The notes under the pieces were generated by a model that saw only the letters and a program-made list of their open reading frames with translations, ran no database searches and was not told the DNA's origin. Below are positions 1 to 10,100 of a stretch of 64,000 bases of DNA, one piece after another; within the stretch, counting starts at the first letter, position 1; each line of letters starts with the position of its first letter. The stretch is from Flavobacteriales bacterium. GTDB lineage: Bacteria > Bacteroidota > Bacteroidia > Flavobacteriales_D > Sanyastnellaceae. Position numbers and translations under genes: made by a program. Location of the stretch: the NCBI GenBank assembly GCA_016722445.1, contig JADKIZ010000005.1, forward strand, positions 124,001 to 188,000, read 5' to 3'.

Positions 1-2
1 AT

Positions 3-350
3 GTGCTGATTGCGGCGATTTTTATGGCTATCAACATTGGATATAAGAGATTGGAATTATTTGGTGCAGATCATAGCTGGCATGAACAAATACATGTCGA
101 CGACAACAACGTGGTGAATGTGCGTATGGTGCATTTTTATGACAATGAAGAGAAGGTGACCTATTTGCCATTTAAAAAAGGACTTGATGTAAATGAAACT
201 CACCGCATGGACGAAACACTTGATGTATGGGCGAGGGTTTTCCGTGGATATCACTTGTTGAAAGCGTATGCGACTTCCGTAGGGTGTAAAATTTATAATG
301 CCAGTGAAAAATCATATGTGGACGCCTTCGATCGCATTAAAATCAAATAG
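3..350 (+). CDS. C-terminal part of a DUF115/MptE-like protein, 5' end outside window
   Basis: The frame is open from the window edge to a TAG at 348-350. The GTG at 3 is only the first possible start, so the true 5' end lies upstream of the window. The 115 visible residues carry GADHSW, then a V-D-x-N-N stretch and HFY. I associate this pattern with DUF115/MptE-like proteins of surface-glycan clusters, recalled from memory rather than searched. A flippase follows on the same strand after about 110 nt, which fits an O-antigen or capsule locus whose main part would lie to the left. The function of this family in Bacteroidota is not settled, so I give no enzymatic role. Confidence 0.6.
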   Translation: MLIAAIFMAINIGYKRLELFGADHSWHEQIHVDDNNVVNVRMVHFYDNEEKVTYLPFKKGLDVNETHRMDETLDVWARVFRGYHLLKAYATSVGCKIYNASEKSYVDAFDRIKIK

Positions 351-463
351 GATTTCTTCACCACTGCAATTCTGAAAAGTATTTAAATAGGCAATACCGT
401 CGCGAAGGCATTCGTTTAATTTGCCTTGGTGAAACCAGACAACGAACTGCCGAAAAATTCGCA

Positions 464-1945
464 ATGGGCATAGTCATTAAACAGGCTTTCAAGACAACTG
501 TTTTCTCCTACATTGGAGCGGGACTTGGCTTTCTGACCGTCTGGTTTGTATATCGTAAATGGCTTACACCGGAACAAAACGGATTAATCAATCTCCTCAT
601 TTCCATTTCAGCCATAACGGGTTCATTGAGTAATCTTGGAATGACAGGAGTTACACTGCGTTTTTTTCCTTATTTCCGAAATGAAGAAAGAGGGCATCAT
701 GGATTTCTCTTCTATCCTCTGGTTGTAACAGTCTTCGGATATTTCCTGTTTGCAGCACTCTTTTTCATCTTTCGCGATGAAGTCATTGCACGCAATGCAG
801 AAAAATCATCTTTGTTCGGAATACATATTGGATATCTCTTGCCGCTGACATTTTTCACAGCGATGTATTACATCTTCGACACTTATTCGAGATCGGTTTA
901 TTTGCCCACAGCAGGAATAGTGATCAAAGAAGTTTTGCTTCGCATTGGAATTCTGGCCACTGCATATTTCTATCATCTGCATTGGTACAGTTTCGAAACT
1001 TTTATTCTGCTCTATTGTTCTCTCACTTGTAGTGTTGGTGTCGGTTTAGCCATTTATCTGATTTGGAAAAAAGTCGTATTTATCCGACCATCAACAGGAT
1101 TTGTGACGCCTCAACTTTCCAAAGAAATGCGAAGCGTGGCTGCATTTTCGATCATCACCGGACTCAGTAGTTTGCTTATTACTTCACTAGACAAAATCAT
1201 TGTCAATGATCAGATTGGAATACAGGCTGCAGGTGTTTTTAGTCTCGCCGCTTATTTTGGAACCATTATTCAAATTCCAGGAAGATCAATTGTGCGCATC
1301 TCTGCAGCTGTGATATCAGATTCGTGGAAAGCCGGTCATACCGAAAACATTCGAACGGTTTATCACAAGACCTGCCTCAATCAAATGATTCTCGGACTTA
1401 TCATCTTTCTGGGTATCGTGACCAATATCGACAACATCATGACCTTACTTCCAGCGGAATATGCAGAAGGCCGCTGGGTTATCATACTCATGTCGCTGGC
1501 CTACTTAATCGATCTCGCCACAGGAGTAAACGGAGTGATCATTTCGACTTCATCATACTATCGTTACGACACCTATTTTATGCTGATATTGATGTTGGTC
1601 ACCGCCGTAACCAATATCCTTCTCATCCCAATAATGGGACTCAAAGGCGCCGCACTCGCGGCTGTCATCACTTACACCAGTTATAATTTTTTGAGATATC
1701 TATTTATCTGGAAAAAATTCCAAATGCAACCTTATGATTTGGCATTTGCGAAAATATTATTCTTCGCAATACTCTCATTCGTTGCAGCGATTGTCATTCC
1801 AGACACTGGTTTTCCATACATCAACATTCTTGTTCGTGGATCTGTGACATGCGGATTATTCGTCTTATTGGTCTACAAATCTCAACTCGCTCAGGATTTC
1901 AATGCGACGTTGATCAAATATGTTTCTGCCATATTGAGAAGATGA
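464..1945 (+). CDS. Polysaccharide/oligosaccharide flippase, MATE/Wzx-like membrane protein
   Basis: A 493-residue protein made almost entirely of hydrophobic helices, about 12 to 14 membrane segments, with short charged loops. The N-terminus (GIVIKQAFKTTVFSYIGAGL) and the overall pattern match the polysaccharide biosynthesis/Wzx flippase group of the MVF/MATE superfamily, which moves lipid-linked sugars across the inner membrane. The ATG at 464 puts the first helix right after a short basic N-terminus, so the start looks right. It follows a probable surface-glycan gene. It converges with the nuclease gene on the minus strand, the two stop codons lying only 2 nt apart, with no visible terminator between them. 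The substrate cannot be read from the sequence. Confidence 0.88.
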   Translation: MGIVIKQAFKTTVFSYIGAGLGFLTVWFVYRKWLTPEQNGLINLLISISAITGSLSNLGMTGVTLRFFPYFRNEERGHHGFLFYPLVVTVFGYFLFAALFFIFRDEVIARNAEKSSLFGIHIGYLLPLTFFTAMYYIFDTYSRSVYLPTAGIVIKEVLLRIGILATAYFYHLHWYSFETFILLYCSLTCSVGVGLAIYLIWKKVVFIRPSTGFVTPQLSKEMRSVAAFSIITGLSSLLITSLDKIIVNDQIGIQAAGVFSLAAYFGTIIQIPGRSIVRISAAVISDSWKAGHTENIRTVYHKTCLNQMILGLIIFLGIVTNIDNIMTLLPAEYAEGRWVIILMSLAYLIDLATGVNGVIISTSSYYRYDTYFMLILMLVTAVTNILLIPIMGLKGAALAAVITYTSYNFLRYLFIWKKFQMQPYDLAFAKILFFAILSFVAAIVIPDTGFPYINILVRGSVTCGLFVLLVYKSQLAQDFNATLIKYVSAILRR

Positions 1946-1947
1946 AA

Positions 1948-4683
1948 TCAGACGCAGAACTGACAAAATTTGCTATCGGGATTGTGTTCAAAAATCTCTG
2001 TTTCATAAACACTTTTCACCCATTCCATAAACGCGCTTTCAAATTGAGGAATGAATTCCGAAACTGAAGCTTCAGCACTTTCTAAATTTTGATAACCCGA
2101 TTTGAAATTTCGAAAACTGTAAAAGCCCGCTTCGATATTATCGAGATGAATATTTTGTTCAGCATACATCAAAATATAGGTGGCCAATTGCAATTGCTTT
2201 CCTTTGTCCTTGGCTAAGAATAATTCAGCTGCGTTTTTTCTAAAGGACGTGTTTTTCTCATCTACTTTGCCCGTTTTGTAGTCGATGATCTGGTATTTAC
2301 CAGCTGTAAAATCAATTCGATCCGCCTTTCCCTTCATCGCCACTGGCTTTTTCCAATCATACTTTTCATGATCAATTTGTTTCCACAAAACAGACTCAAC
2401 AGCTGCGACTTGAGGAAGAATATTCTCTAGTGCAAGAGCATTTAAACGGGACAATTCAAAATGGGCATACTTCTTCAACATATCTTCTGCAATTCGCAAT
2501 GCCAGATAATTGAAACCAGAATCTACCTGCTGCACATTGTTCCTCTTCTTTAATGCTTCAAGAAGATGAGCCTCCGCGTTTTCGGCAAGGTTTCTAAACT
2601 CGGCTTCGGTTGGATAACTACCTATGTGTGGTTTATAAAAATCTTCCAAAACATCATGGATCATTGTTCCAAAATCGGCAACACTGATGTTTTCTTCCGG
2701 CGTGTCATTTTCACCTAAGCCAAGTATATATCGATAATAAAAATCAAGAGGACAATTGATAAACTTATTGATAGCCGAAGGAGAAATTCCTGCCTCGAAC
2801 AAGGCATCCAATCTGCCTTCTGAAAAAGAATCTGCCTGAATACTTCCTATGTGCTTTGTAATCTCCTGAATTTTCATCTTTCGATGATGCACAGAGTGTA
2901 ATGGATTCAATGTCGGCAATGCATACTCGAGCTGAGTGATGTATCTGCTTTTCTCAGTACCACGAAATTCTGTTGAAACTGAGGCATGGTAAAAGTGAAT
3001 GTTTTCAGCCCTTTGCATCAAGCGGTAAAAATTGTACGCATACATGGACTCACGATCCTGTGGCATGGGTAAACCATAGTGTTGCCTTAGATCAAAAGGT
3101 ATCATGGATTGATAATCTCCCTTTCCTGGAAGGTGATCCTCATTCGCACCAACGACATACAGATGACTAAAATCCAAAGCACGGGATTCTACGAGGTCCA
3201 TGATCTGTAGTCCATTTACAGGGTCTCCTTCGAAATGCACTGACTCATCGCCAGAGACTTCTTCGAACAAAAGCGCTAAAGCCTCTGGTTGATTAAAATA
3301 GCTGTACTTTGACAACATATCCTGCAATCTCAAACAAATGCGTTGCAAGGCAGGAACAACAGTTTGACTCAGTGTATCCTCTATTGGAAAACTTGGCAAC
3401 ATGAGCAAAACCCGATTCAAAAACTCCTGACATTCCACCTGCTGATCAAATAGAAGGATGGCATTTTCATAAGCTGAAAAACCAGTGAGCCAATGTTCAA
3501 GTTCTTTCTTTCGATAATAAACCAAATGAGAAGTTCCGATATGTTTCAGGATTGATTTATCCTCAGGATTTTCTTCTTTGGCCAGAAGCCTAAGCACTTC
3601 CAAGAGTTCACGATAGTGAATTCCACGACCAGATTTTTGAGTGTAAATTTTAAAAACAACATTCAGCCAACGCCAATATGCATGTGATTTTACCTGTATA
3701 CCCAATGCCACATTCACCTGAATATTCTGAGCAGAAAGTGTGTTCATGAATAAATCCAATGATGTAAGATCAGCCAATATAACAGCAGTGTCCTCAAGGG
3801 ATTCCTGATTGAGATTTTTCAAATCATTCACCAATGCAAGTACTTCGCTAGTTGCGGTCGAACATTCCGTTATGAAAACCGATTTAGGTATGCTTTTGAA
3901 ATATTGGCCAACGAAAGAATGGACTGGCAATCCCGATTTCCTGATCATCGCTCCCGCTTCATGCATTTTTTCATTCACATAATATTCATCAAGGTCATGA
4001 AATATGCGGCATGGAATCAACTCCATCAGTCGATATACCAATTTTTCTTCAGCTTTTGAAAAAGATGAAATTCCCGCAAAAATCAATTCCGTAGCATTCA
4101 GGTTGCCAAGTCGTTGCTGTGGTTCATTCACAAGAAACTTGACCATGGCATGATAAGTTCTGATACCCCTGTTTTGTTGTTCATGGGCAAAACCCTGATA
4201 GAGTTCTCCGATTTCAGTCCAAAACTTCAAAAAGGCCATTTGTCCATTACTCAGGTCAGTCTGATTGAAGCTCCAATTTTCGATTTCACGCACGTCTCTT
4301 AGATCAGAAAAAAGAGCGGCAGGATCAGTAAGTGAAGCATCCACGTCTTGAAAATCATTGAGTAGAATTTTTCCCCATCGGAAAAATTCCTGTATCTCCT
4401 CAGGATGAGCGCTCGCATTCAAATGCACGTCATAAAGCACACAAAGTGATTCCATTTTACCAGCCAGCCTTTCACCTGATAACGCACTTACCAATTGCGG
4501 CATGATGATGCATTGAGGCGCCCAAAATGGCCGTTGCAGTTTTTGAGATAAATGATGCAACAAAAACTTGCGTGATCTACGCGATGGTAGAACAACCACG
4601 ACATCTTGCAATTGGTGGCCATGGACCTTCACAAGCTCCTCAGCAACTGATTCCAAAAATATTTTCCTGTTTTCGATGATCAT
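1948..4683 (-). CDS. PD-(D/E)XK nuclease, AddB/RecB-like
   Basis: A 911-residue protein from the ATG at 4683. Another ATG lies 12 codons upstream at 4719, but the family-like N-terminus (IIENRKIFLESVAEEL, then LPSRRS) favours 4683. The middle resembles the inactivated helicase-like part of AddB. The C-terminal third has the PD-(D/E)XK nuclease signature: a G-x-A-D-R-I-D strand followed by IIDYKTGK. Cysteines at about 644, 907 and 910 resemble the iron-sulfur staple of AddB, but the protein ends one residue after the CxxC, so the usual fourth Cys is missing. The likely role is processing of double-strand breaks with an AddA/UvrD-type helicase. No such partner is next to it. It is divergent from the small gene at 4720, 36 nt apart. 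Confidence 0.82.
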   Translation of the reverse strand: MIIENRKIFLESVAEELVKVHGHQLQDVVVVLPSRRSRKFLLHHLSQKLQRPFWAPQCIIMPQLVSALSGERLAGKMESLCVLYDVHLNASAHPEEIQEFFRWGKILLNDFQDVDASLTDPAALFSDLRDVREIENWSFNQTDLSNGQMAFLKFWTEIGELYQGFAHEQQNRGIRTYHAMVKFLVNEPQQRLGNLNATELIFAGISSFSKAEEKLVYRLMELIPCRIFHDLDEYYVNEKMHEAGAMIRKSGLPVHSFVGQYFKSIPKSVFITECSTATSEVLALVNDLKNLNQESLEDTAVILADLTSLDLFMNTLSAQNIQVNVALGIQVKSHAYWRWLNVVFKIYTQKSGRGIHYRELLEVLRLLAKEENPEDKSILKHIGTSHLVYYRKKELEHWLTGFSAYENAILLFDQQVECQEFLNRVLLMLPSFPIEDTLSQTVVPALQRICLRLQDMLSKYSYFNQPEALALLFEEVSGDESVHFEGDPVNGLQIMDLVESRALDFSHLYVVGANEDHLPGKGDYQSMIPFDLRQHYGLPMPQDRESMYAYNFYRLMQRAENIHFYHASVSTEFRGTEKSRYITQLEYALPTLNPLHSVHHRKMKIQEITKHIGSIQADSFSEGRLDALFEAGISPSAINKFINCPLDFYYRYILGLGENDTPEENISVADFGTMIHDVLEDFYKPHIGSYPTEAEFRNLAENAEAHLLEALKKRNNVQQVDSGFNYLALRIAEDMLKKYAHFELSRLNALALENILPQVAAVESVLWKQIDHEKYDWKKPVAMKGKADRIDFTAGKYQIIDYKTGKVDEKNTSFRKNAAELFLAKDKGKQLQLATYILMYAEQNIHLDNIEAGFYSFRNFKSGYQNLESAEASVSEFIPQFESAFMEWVKSVYETEIFEHNPDSKFCQFCV

Positions 4684-4719
4684 TGCAGCAAAGAAACAAA
4701 GGGTAACCATTTTTGCCAC

Positions 4720-4956
4720 ATGAATTTTCCAATCTACCGAAGATTAAAAAATGGAAAGAGCTACTACCGTATCTCTTCCATGGAACACATGACCGAATTG
4801 CAACAACTAGGCAACAAATGGCTCGTTCATGAATTACACGCCAGGATCCTTCCGGAAAGATTACTTATTAGCGACATTTTACAAAATGATGGCAGCCAAT
4901 TTGAAGAATGCGAATCAATTGAATTTGAACAACGGTTGAACACTACAACCTTTTGA
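4720..4956 (+). CDS. Small conserved hypothetical protein
   Basis: A 78-residue soluble protein starting NFPIYRRLKNGKSYYRI, with a later VHELHARILPERLLISDIL. I recall similar small proteins with an N-terminal FPIYRKL.NGKSYYKI pattern in Flavobacteriia, so I regard this as a real gene, but no function is known to me. It has no signal peptide or membrane helix. It is divergent from the AddB-like nuclease, whose start is 36 nt away, so the two share one short promoter region. murB follows on the same strand after about 120 nt. Confidence 0.6.
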   Translation: MNFPIYRRLKNGKSYYRISSMEHMTELQQLGNKWLVHELHARILPERLLISDILQNDGSQFEECESIEFEQRLNTTTF

Positions 4957-5075
4957 ATACCCGGATCAAAAGCGATTGTTTGAAGAATTCTTTTGCGGAT
5001 AATCTTCAATGAAATGCTCATAAGTCTAACAAAAAGACGATCATACAAAGACTGACTCATGCACCTTTGACCAGT

Positions 5076-6092
5076 ATGAATATTCAGGAAAATATTTCGC
5101 TCAAGAATTTCAACACCTTCGGAATTGACGCCAAAGCACGATACTTTGCTGCATTTTCAAATTCCGATGGTCTGGCAGAATTACTTCAACAGGAAACCAC
5201 CAAAAAACATCAAAGACTGATACTCGGCGGAGGTAGCAATTTACTTCTCACGAAAAATTTTGATGGCATTGTATTGAAAAATGAAATTCGCGGTATTTCA
5301 CTCACTGGTGAAGATGAAATGCATTACTACGTCACTTCAGGTGGCGGCGAAATCTGGCACCAATTCGTGATGCACTGCATCGAAAATAATTATGCAGGAT
5401 TGGAAAATCTTTCTCTCATCCCTGGTTGTGTAGGAGCAAGTCCTATGCAAAACATCGGTGCATACGGTGTTGAAATCAAAGATGTGTTTCACTCCCTACA
5501 AGCCATGAATGTTCATGATGGCAACATCAAATCATTTGGGCTTGAGGAATGTGCATTTGGTTATAGAGAAAGTGTTTTCAAACGAAAAGAAAAAGACCAA
5601 TGGGTGATTTTAAATGTGACATTCAGACTTTTTAAAAGACCCGTCCTACATACCGAATATGGAAGTATCGGAGAAGAACTGGATAAAATGAATCTGGACA
5701 ACGTTACTATAAAAGATGTTTCAAGGGCTGTAATCAATATCCGCTCATCTAAATTACCTGATCCTTTGAAAATTGGAAATGCCGGAAGTTTTTTCAAGAA
5801 TCCCGTTGTTCCCATTGAAATTTATCGCAACATTCAGTTGCATCATAACAATGCTCCAGGCTATCCCATCAATGAACAAGAAGTAAAAGTACCGGCAGGT
5901 TGGTTGATCGAAAAAGCCGGCTGGAAAGGGAAGAACATGGGCAGATACGGTGTTCACGATAAACAAGCTCTCGTTTTGGTAAACTACGGAGGTGCAACCG
6001 GAAATGAAATTTACGAACTCAGTTCTATGATCATAGAAGATATCAAATCGAAATTCAATATCGAACTCGAACGAGAAGTCAACATCATCTAA
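5076..6092 (+). CDS. murB: UDP-N-acetylmuramate dehydrogenase
   Basis: MurB reduces UDP-GlcNAc-enolpyruvate to UDP-MurNAc with NADPH and FAD, the second committed step of peptidoglycan synthesis in the cytoplasm. Visible motifs in order: GGGSNLLL (FAD binding), IPGCVGASPMQNIGAYG, GYRESVFK, GNAGSFFKNP with the catalytic Ser, and a C-terminal glutamate in ELEREVNII. The 338-residue length and the motif spacing fit type I MurB, as in E. coli (342 aa). I chose the ATG at 5076; a TTG at 5067 would add three residues. A promoter-like CACCTTTG lies at 5062-5069, only 6 nt before the ATG. It converges with the PorP/SprF gene 18 nt away. Confidence 0.95.
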   Translation: MNIQENISLKNFNTFGIDAKARYFAAFSNSDGLAELLQQETTKKHQRLILGGGSNLLLTKNFDGIVLKNEIRGISLTGEDEMHYYVTSGGGEIWHQFVMHCIENNYAGLENLSLIPGCVGASPMQNIGAYGVEIKDVFHSLQAMNVHDGNIKSFGLEECAFGYRESVFKRKEKDQWVILNVTFRLFKRPVLHTEYGSIGEELDKMNLDNVTIKDVSRAVINIRSSKLPDPLKIGNAGSFFKNPVVPIEIYRNIQLHHNNAPGYPINEQEVKVPAGWLIEKAGWKGKNMGRYGVHDKQALVLVNYGGATGNEIYELSSMIIEDIKSKFNIELEREVNII

Positions 6093-6110
6093 AGGCGACT
6101 TCCCTAAACT

Positions 6111-7109
6111 TTAGAACTTCGCACAAGGCATAATCCTGATCTTTTTGGATCTGTTGTTATGCTTATTCGACCACTGATAGGTGAGCGATAATTCATGTGA
6201 TCCAGAAGAACTGCCGATACCAAGTCGCGAAACGGTGATATCGTAACTATAACCGAATTTGTATCGGGAGGCCTGAAAACCGAGAAGAACGGCAACCGCA
6301 TCATGGTTCACATAACCATAGTTATTGCTCTTCATAGGTAAGCCACGATACCATACTCCCAATATGATTGGAGAAAATTCGTAGTAGAAACCAAAATCCA
6401 ATTGATCAAAATTTTGTTGTGAGAGATAGTTCGCAGCCAATACCACGTAGTGATCAAGTCGCATCAATGAATTGCCTTTGATGCGCAATCTCACACCACC
6501 ATGTGCAGATACTTTTCTGGCCAATGGATTTTCATTGGTGGTGTAAAATGATTGATCCGGAGAATTGTTGTGATAGGCAGAAATACCGAACCAAAATTTA
6601 GGGCCGTAGGTAAGAAGGCCAGCACCCATATCAAAATAACTTACAGGTCTGATTGTGCCTTGTTCAAGTGATACAGCCGCACCATCTCTCATCATCTGAT
6701 CATAAAATGTCAGTTTATCAAAATCAATATTTTTGGTTACATAACCAAACTGTAAGGCAGGTCTGAAATACCAATTTCTTTTGATCCTCGCTTCATATGA
6801 ATATTGGAACGACACAGATGATGTTCGCAAGGCGCCTGTTCCGGCCCTGTCATAATTCACCAACAATCCCATACCGCTATTGATATTCGGTAAAAATTGA
6901 TCGTACGACATGTTGAAGGCAGAAAAGCCACCAGGAATTGCTGCCCATTGATTGCGGTATTGTGCACTCAATCTACTTTGAACGCTGGCTCCTGCAAACG
7001 CCGGACTGATGACAGTCGGCACTGCATAGAACTGCGTGAATTGTTGATCCTGTGCCATACCCTGAAGATTCAGCAACAAAATCACGATGAGGTATATAAT
7101 TTTCTTCAT
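6111..7109 (-). CDS. PorP/SprF family T9SS outer-membrane protein
   Basis: A 332-residue protein with a signal peptide (KKIIYLIVILLLNLQGMAQ) followed at once by DQQFTQFYAVPTVISPAFAG, the typical start of PorP/SprF proteins. The remainder alternates polar and aromatic residues as in an outer-membrane beta-barrel. In Flavobacterium johnsoniae, SprF is needed for secretion and surface attachment of the giant adhesin SprB; related proteins pair with T9SS cargo carrying type B sorting domains. Here the gene lies 16 nt downstream of a 2187-residue type B cargo gene on the same strand, so I infer a dedicated cargo and partner operon. The C-terminal tail (KKIRIMPCAKF) is basic and atypical, but no frameshift is evident. 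Confidence 0.92.
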   Translation of the reverse strand: MKKIIYLIVILLLNLQGMAQDQQFTQFYAVPTVISPAFAGASVQSRLSAQYRNQWAAIPGGFSAFNMSYDQFLPNINSGMGLLVNYDRAGTGALRTSSVSFQYSYEARIKRNWYFRPALQFGYVTKNIDFDKLTFYDQMMRDGAAVSLEQGTIRPVSYFDMGAGLLTYGPKFWFGISAYHNNSPDQSFYTTNENPLARKVSAHGGVRLRIKGNSLMRLDHYVVLAANYLSQQNFDQLDFGFYYEFSPIILGVWYRGLPMKSNNYGYVNHDAVAVLLGFQASRYKFGYSYDITVSRLGIGSSSGSHELSLTYQWSNKHNNRSKKIRIMPCAKF

Positions 7110-7125
7110 GGTTAGTCTGGTTAGG

Positions 7126-10100
7126 TTATTTTACAATGAGTGTTACGTCACCGGATTGTTCAACATTTTGTCCATCAACGAAAGTGGCACGCACCTTCCA
7201 CACGTAAACATCTTGTTTAACAAGAGATCCGCGGTAATATCCATCCCATCCCCTGTTCACATCATTGCTTTCAAAAAGCATCTCTCCCCATTTATTGAAT
7301 ATTTGAAGTTGATACTTCACTACTCCATTGTGCATTGGGAAGAATACATCATTATCAAAACTGTGTGCGTCATAAATACCACCTGAACTTTCAATGGTAT
7401 TCGGTGTGAATGCATTCGGGAAATGAATCAGTCCGGCTGCAGATGCATGAACAACACCAGGCAAGATCGTAGTGTCGGGACAACCAAACTCATTTTCGGC
7501 GATCAACTGTATGTCGTAGTCACCTTCAGCCTGATAATAGTAAAGAGGATTTTCTTCAACAGAAGTATTGCCATCGCCAAAATCCCACTGGTATGAAGTT
7601 GCATTCTGAGACAAATTCAGACAATACACAGGTTCACCAGGAACATTTACTTCATTTGGATTGACCGTGAACGCGGCTTGTGCTCGAGGATAAACTTGAA
7701 TGATTTGTTCTTGCACCATTTGGTCTGTAGTACCATCAGCACCCATCACCACAAGAGACACTGTATAAGTACCTGGTTGGTAATACGTGTAAACAGGATT
7801 GGTCGCTGTTGAAGCACCTCCATCACCGAATAACCAATTGGAGAAAATATTGTTTTCACTCAAATTGGTGAAACTCACAGTAAGTGGAACACAACCTTCG
7901 GCAGGTCCTTCGAAGTTCGCGACAGGTGGAGGCGGCAATATTTCAATGGTTCGATAAGCAGTATCACTGCAAGAGCCATTGGTTACAATCAACTGTATGG
8001 TGTATTCACCCCATGATAAATAGGTATAGCTTCCTGGCTCTGCTACATATAGTTCATTGCCATCATCCATATCCCAGTTGTAACTCAACTCACCACCGAT
8101 CGTGGTGTTGTCAATGGTTATTGTTGCATCAGGATAAAGTTGAATATCCGGCGACACATCAAACGATGCTATCGGATTTGCATATACATGTATGGTAGTG
8201 CTTGTTGTATCAGAACAACCAAAACTATCAAACAGAATAAATGTCACCTGATACGAAGTGTCCGTGGTAGCCCAGTTAAAAAATGTATGCGTTGGCTCGT
8301 AGTCGGTTGAATAATCTCCGTCGCCAAAATCCCACAAATATGAATCACCGCCATCACTAGTATTGTCAAACGTAATTTGCAACGGTGAACAACCTTCTTC
8401 TATCGAATAAAAATCAGCAGTGATTTCTGGAGCGATATCAATTGTCAAATTGGATTGATCACTACAGCCATAGTCGGTAGTAGCGATGAGCGATATTGGA
8501 TAAGTGTACACACTGCTGGTTACATTGATGTATTGATAATCGTGGTATTCAGCATCAGTTGTGGATGTCTGTCCGGTACCGTAAGTCCAAACAAAACTAT
8601 CAGCGCCAATCGAACCATTGTAAAACGTAACCACTGTTGGGTAACATCCTGCCATGGTATCTATTTGTGCAACCGCGAGTGGCGAATGCATCACATGAAT
8701 TGTCTGTGTAGTTGTGTCAGTACATCCATAAAGATTCGTGGCGATCAAAGTCGCTTCAAAATCCTGATCGAATTCGTTGCCAGTTGTGTAAGTATGCGCT
8801 GGTGTTGTCAACTGCGAAACTTGGGAATCTCCAAATAACCACTGATAAGAAACCGCTCCAACACTTTGATTGCTGAACAATGCATTGAAAGGTGAGCAAC
8901 CGATGGTATCGACTGCAAAAACAGCAAACACTTCCGGATATAAACTGAAGACTTGCGCAGAAGTGTCCACACAGCCGAATTCAGTGGTGGCAGTAAGTAC
9001 AATGTTGTATGTAGAACTGCCATTCAACGGCTCTGCAAATTGATGGACATGTTGAAGACCTGCTTCGCTGGAAGTTTGACCATCACCATAATTCCAATTG
9101 AAAATGGTTGCAACTTGAGAGTTATTGGTGATTGTTACTGGCGAAGGTTCACAAGCGGCACTTTCACTCATCATAAAATCTGCAATTGGTGTTGGATGAA
9201 TGGTGAGAGGCCATTGAGCCACATCAGAACATCCAAATGGTGATGTCACCATCAATTGCACATTCAATACTATTGAAGTATCGGCAGGATTTGCAAAATA
9301 CACCGATGGATTCTCCATGATGGATTGAACACTGTTGCCAAAATCCCAATTATAAGCAATGGCATTTTCACTGGTATTGATAAAACTTACATTGACAGGT
9401 GAGTAATGAGACCCAGGTTCCATAAACGAAGCTGTAACATGCGGATAAACCTGTATGGTAGCATTTGCTTGAGATGAACAGCCTTCCACCGAAGTAGTCG
9501 TGAGTACCACGTTGAAATTCATCACATCGGCAGAATTATTTTCATAAATATGACTCAACGATGAAGAACTGCTATCAGACAATGCGCCATCACCAAAAGA
9601 CCATGCATAGATATCAGCATTTACAGAAGTATTCGAGAAGGTCACTGTAAGCGGTGAACATCCACCAATCAAATCCGGAGTGAAACCAGCCACTGGTGTC
9701 GGATTAATCAATATATCTTGAGTCACTGTATCGGTACATCCAAATTGCGAAACTGCAATCAGCGAAATCGGATAAGTAATAGGATCGCCAGTACTATTCG
9801 AATAATACGTAGTTGGCTCAGGTAAAACGGATGTGAGTCCATTGCTGAATTCCCATTGATACCCAACCGCACCAATACTACTGTTTGTAAAGCTTACCGT
9901 AACAGGAGAACAATGAACACCTGGATCTCCAAAACCAGCTTGTACAGCCGGATAGACCACAATGGAAATACTTGCCATATCACTGCATCCTTCAGCTGTG
10001 AGTGTGGTAAGTTCAACATCATAAGTGACCGGAATCGTTGAAGTGTTCACGAAAGTATGTTGATGCAATGAGTCACCAATGGATGAAATCACGCCATCAC

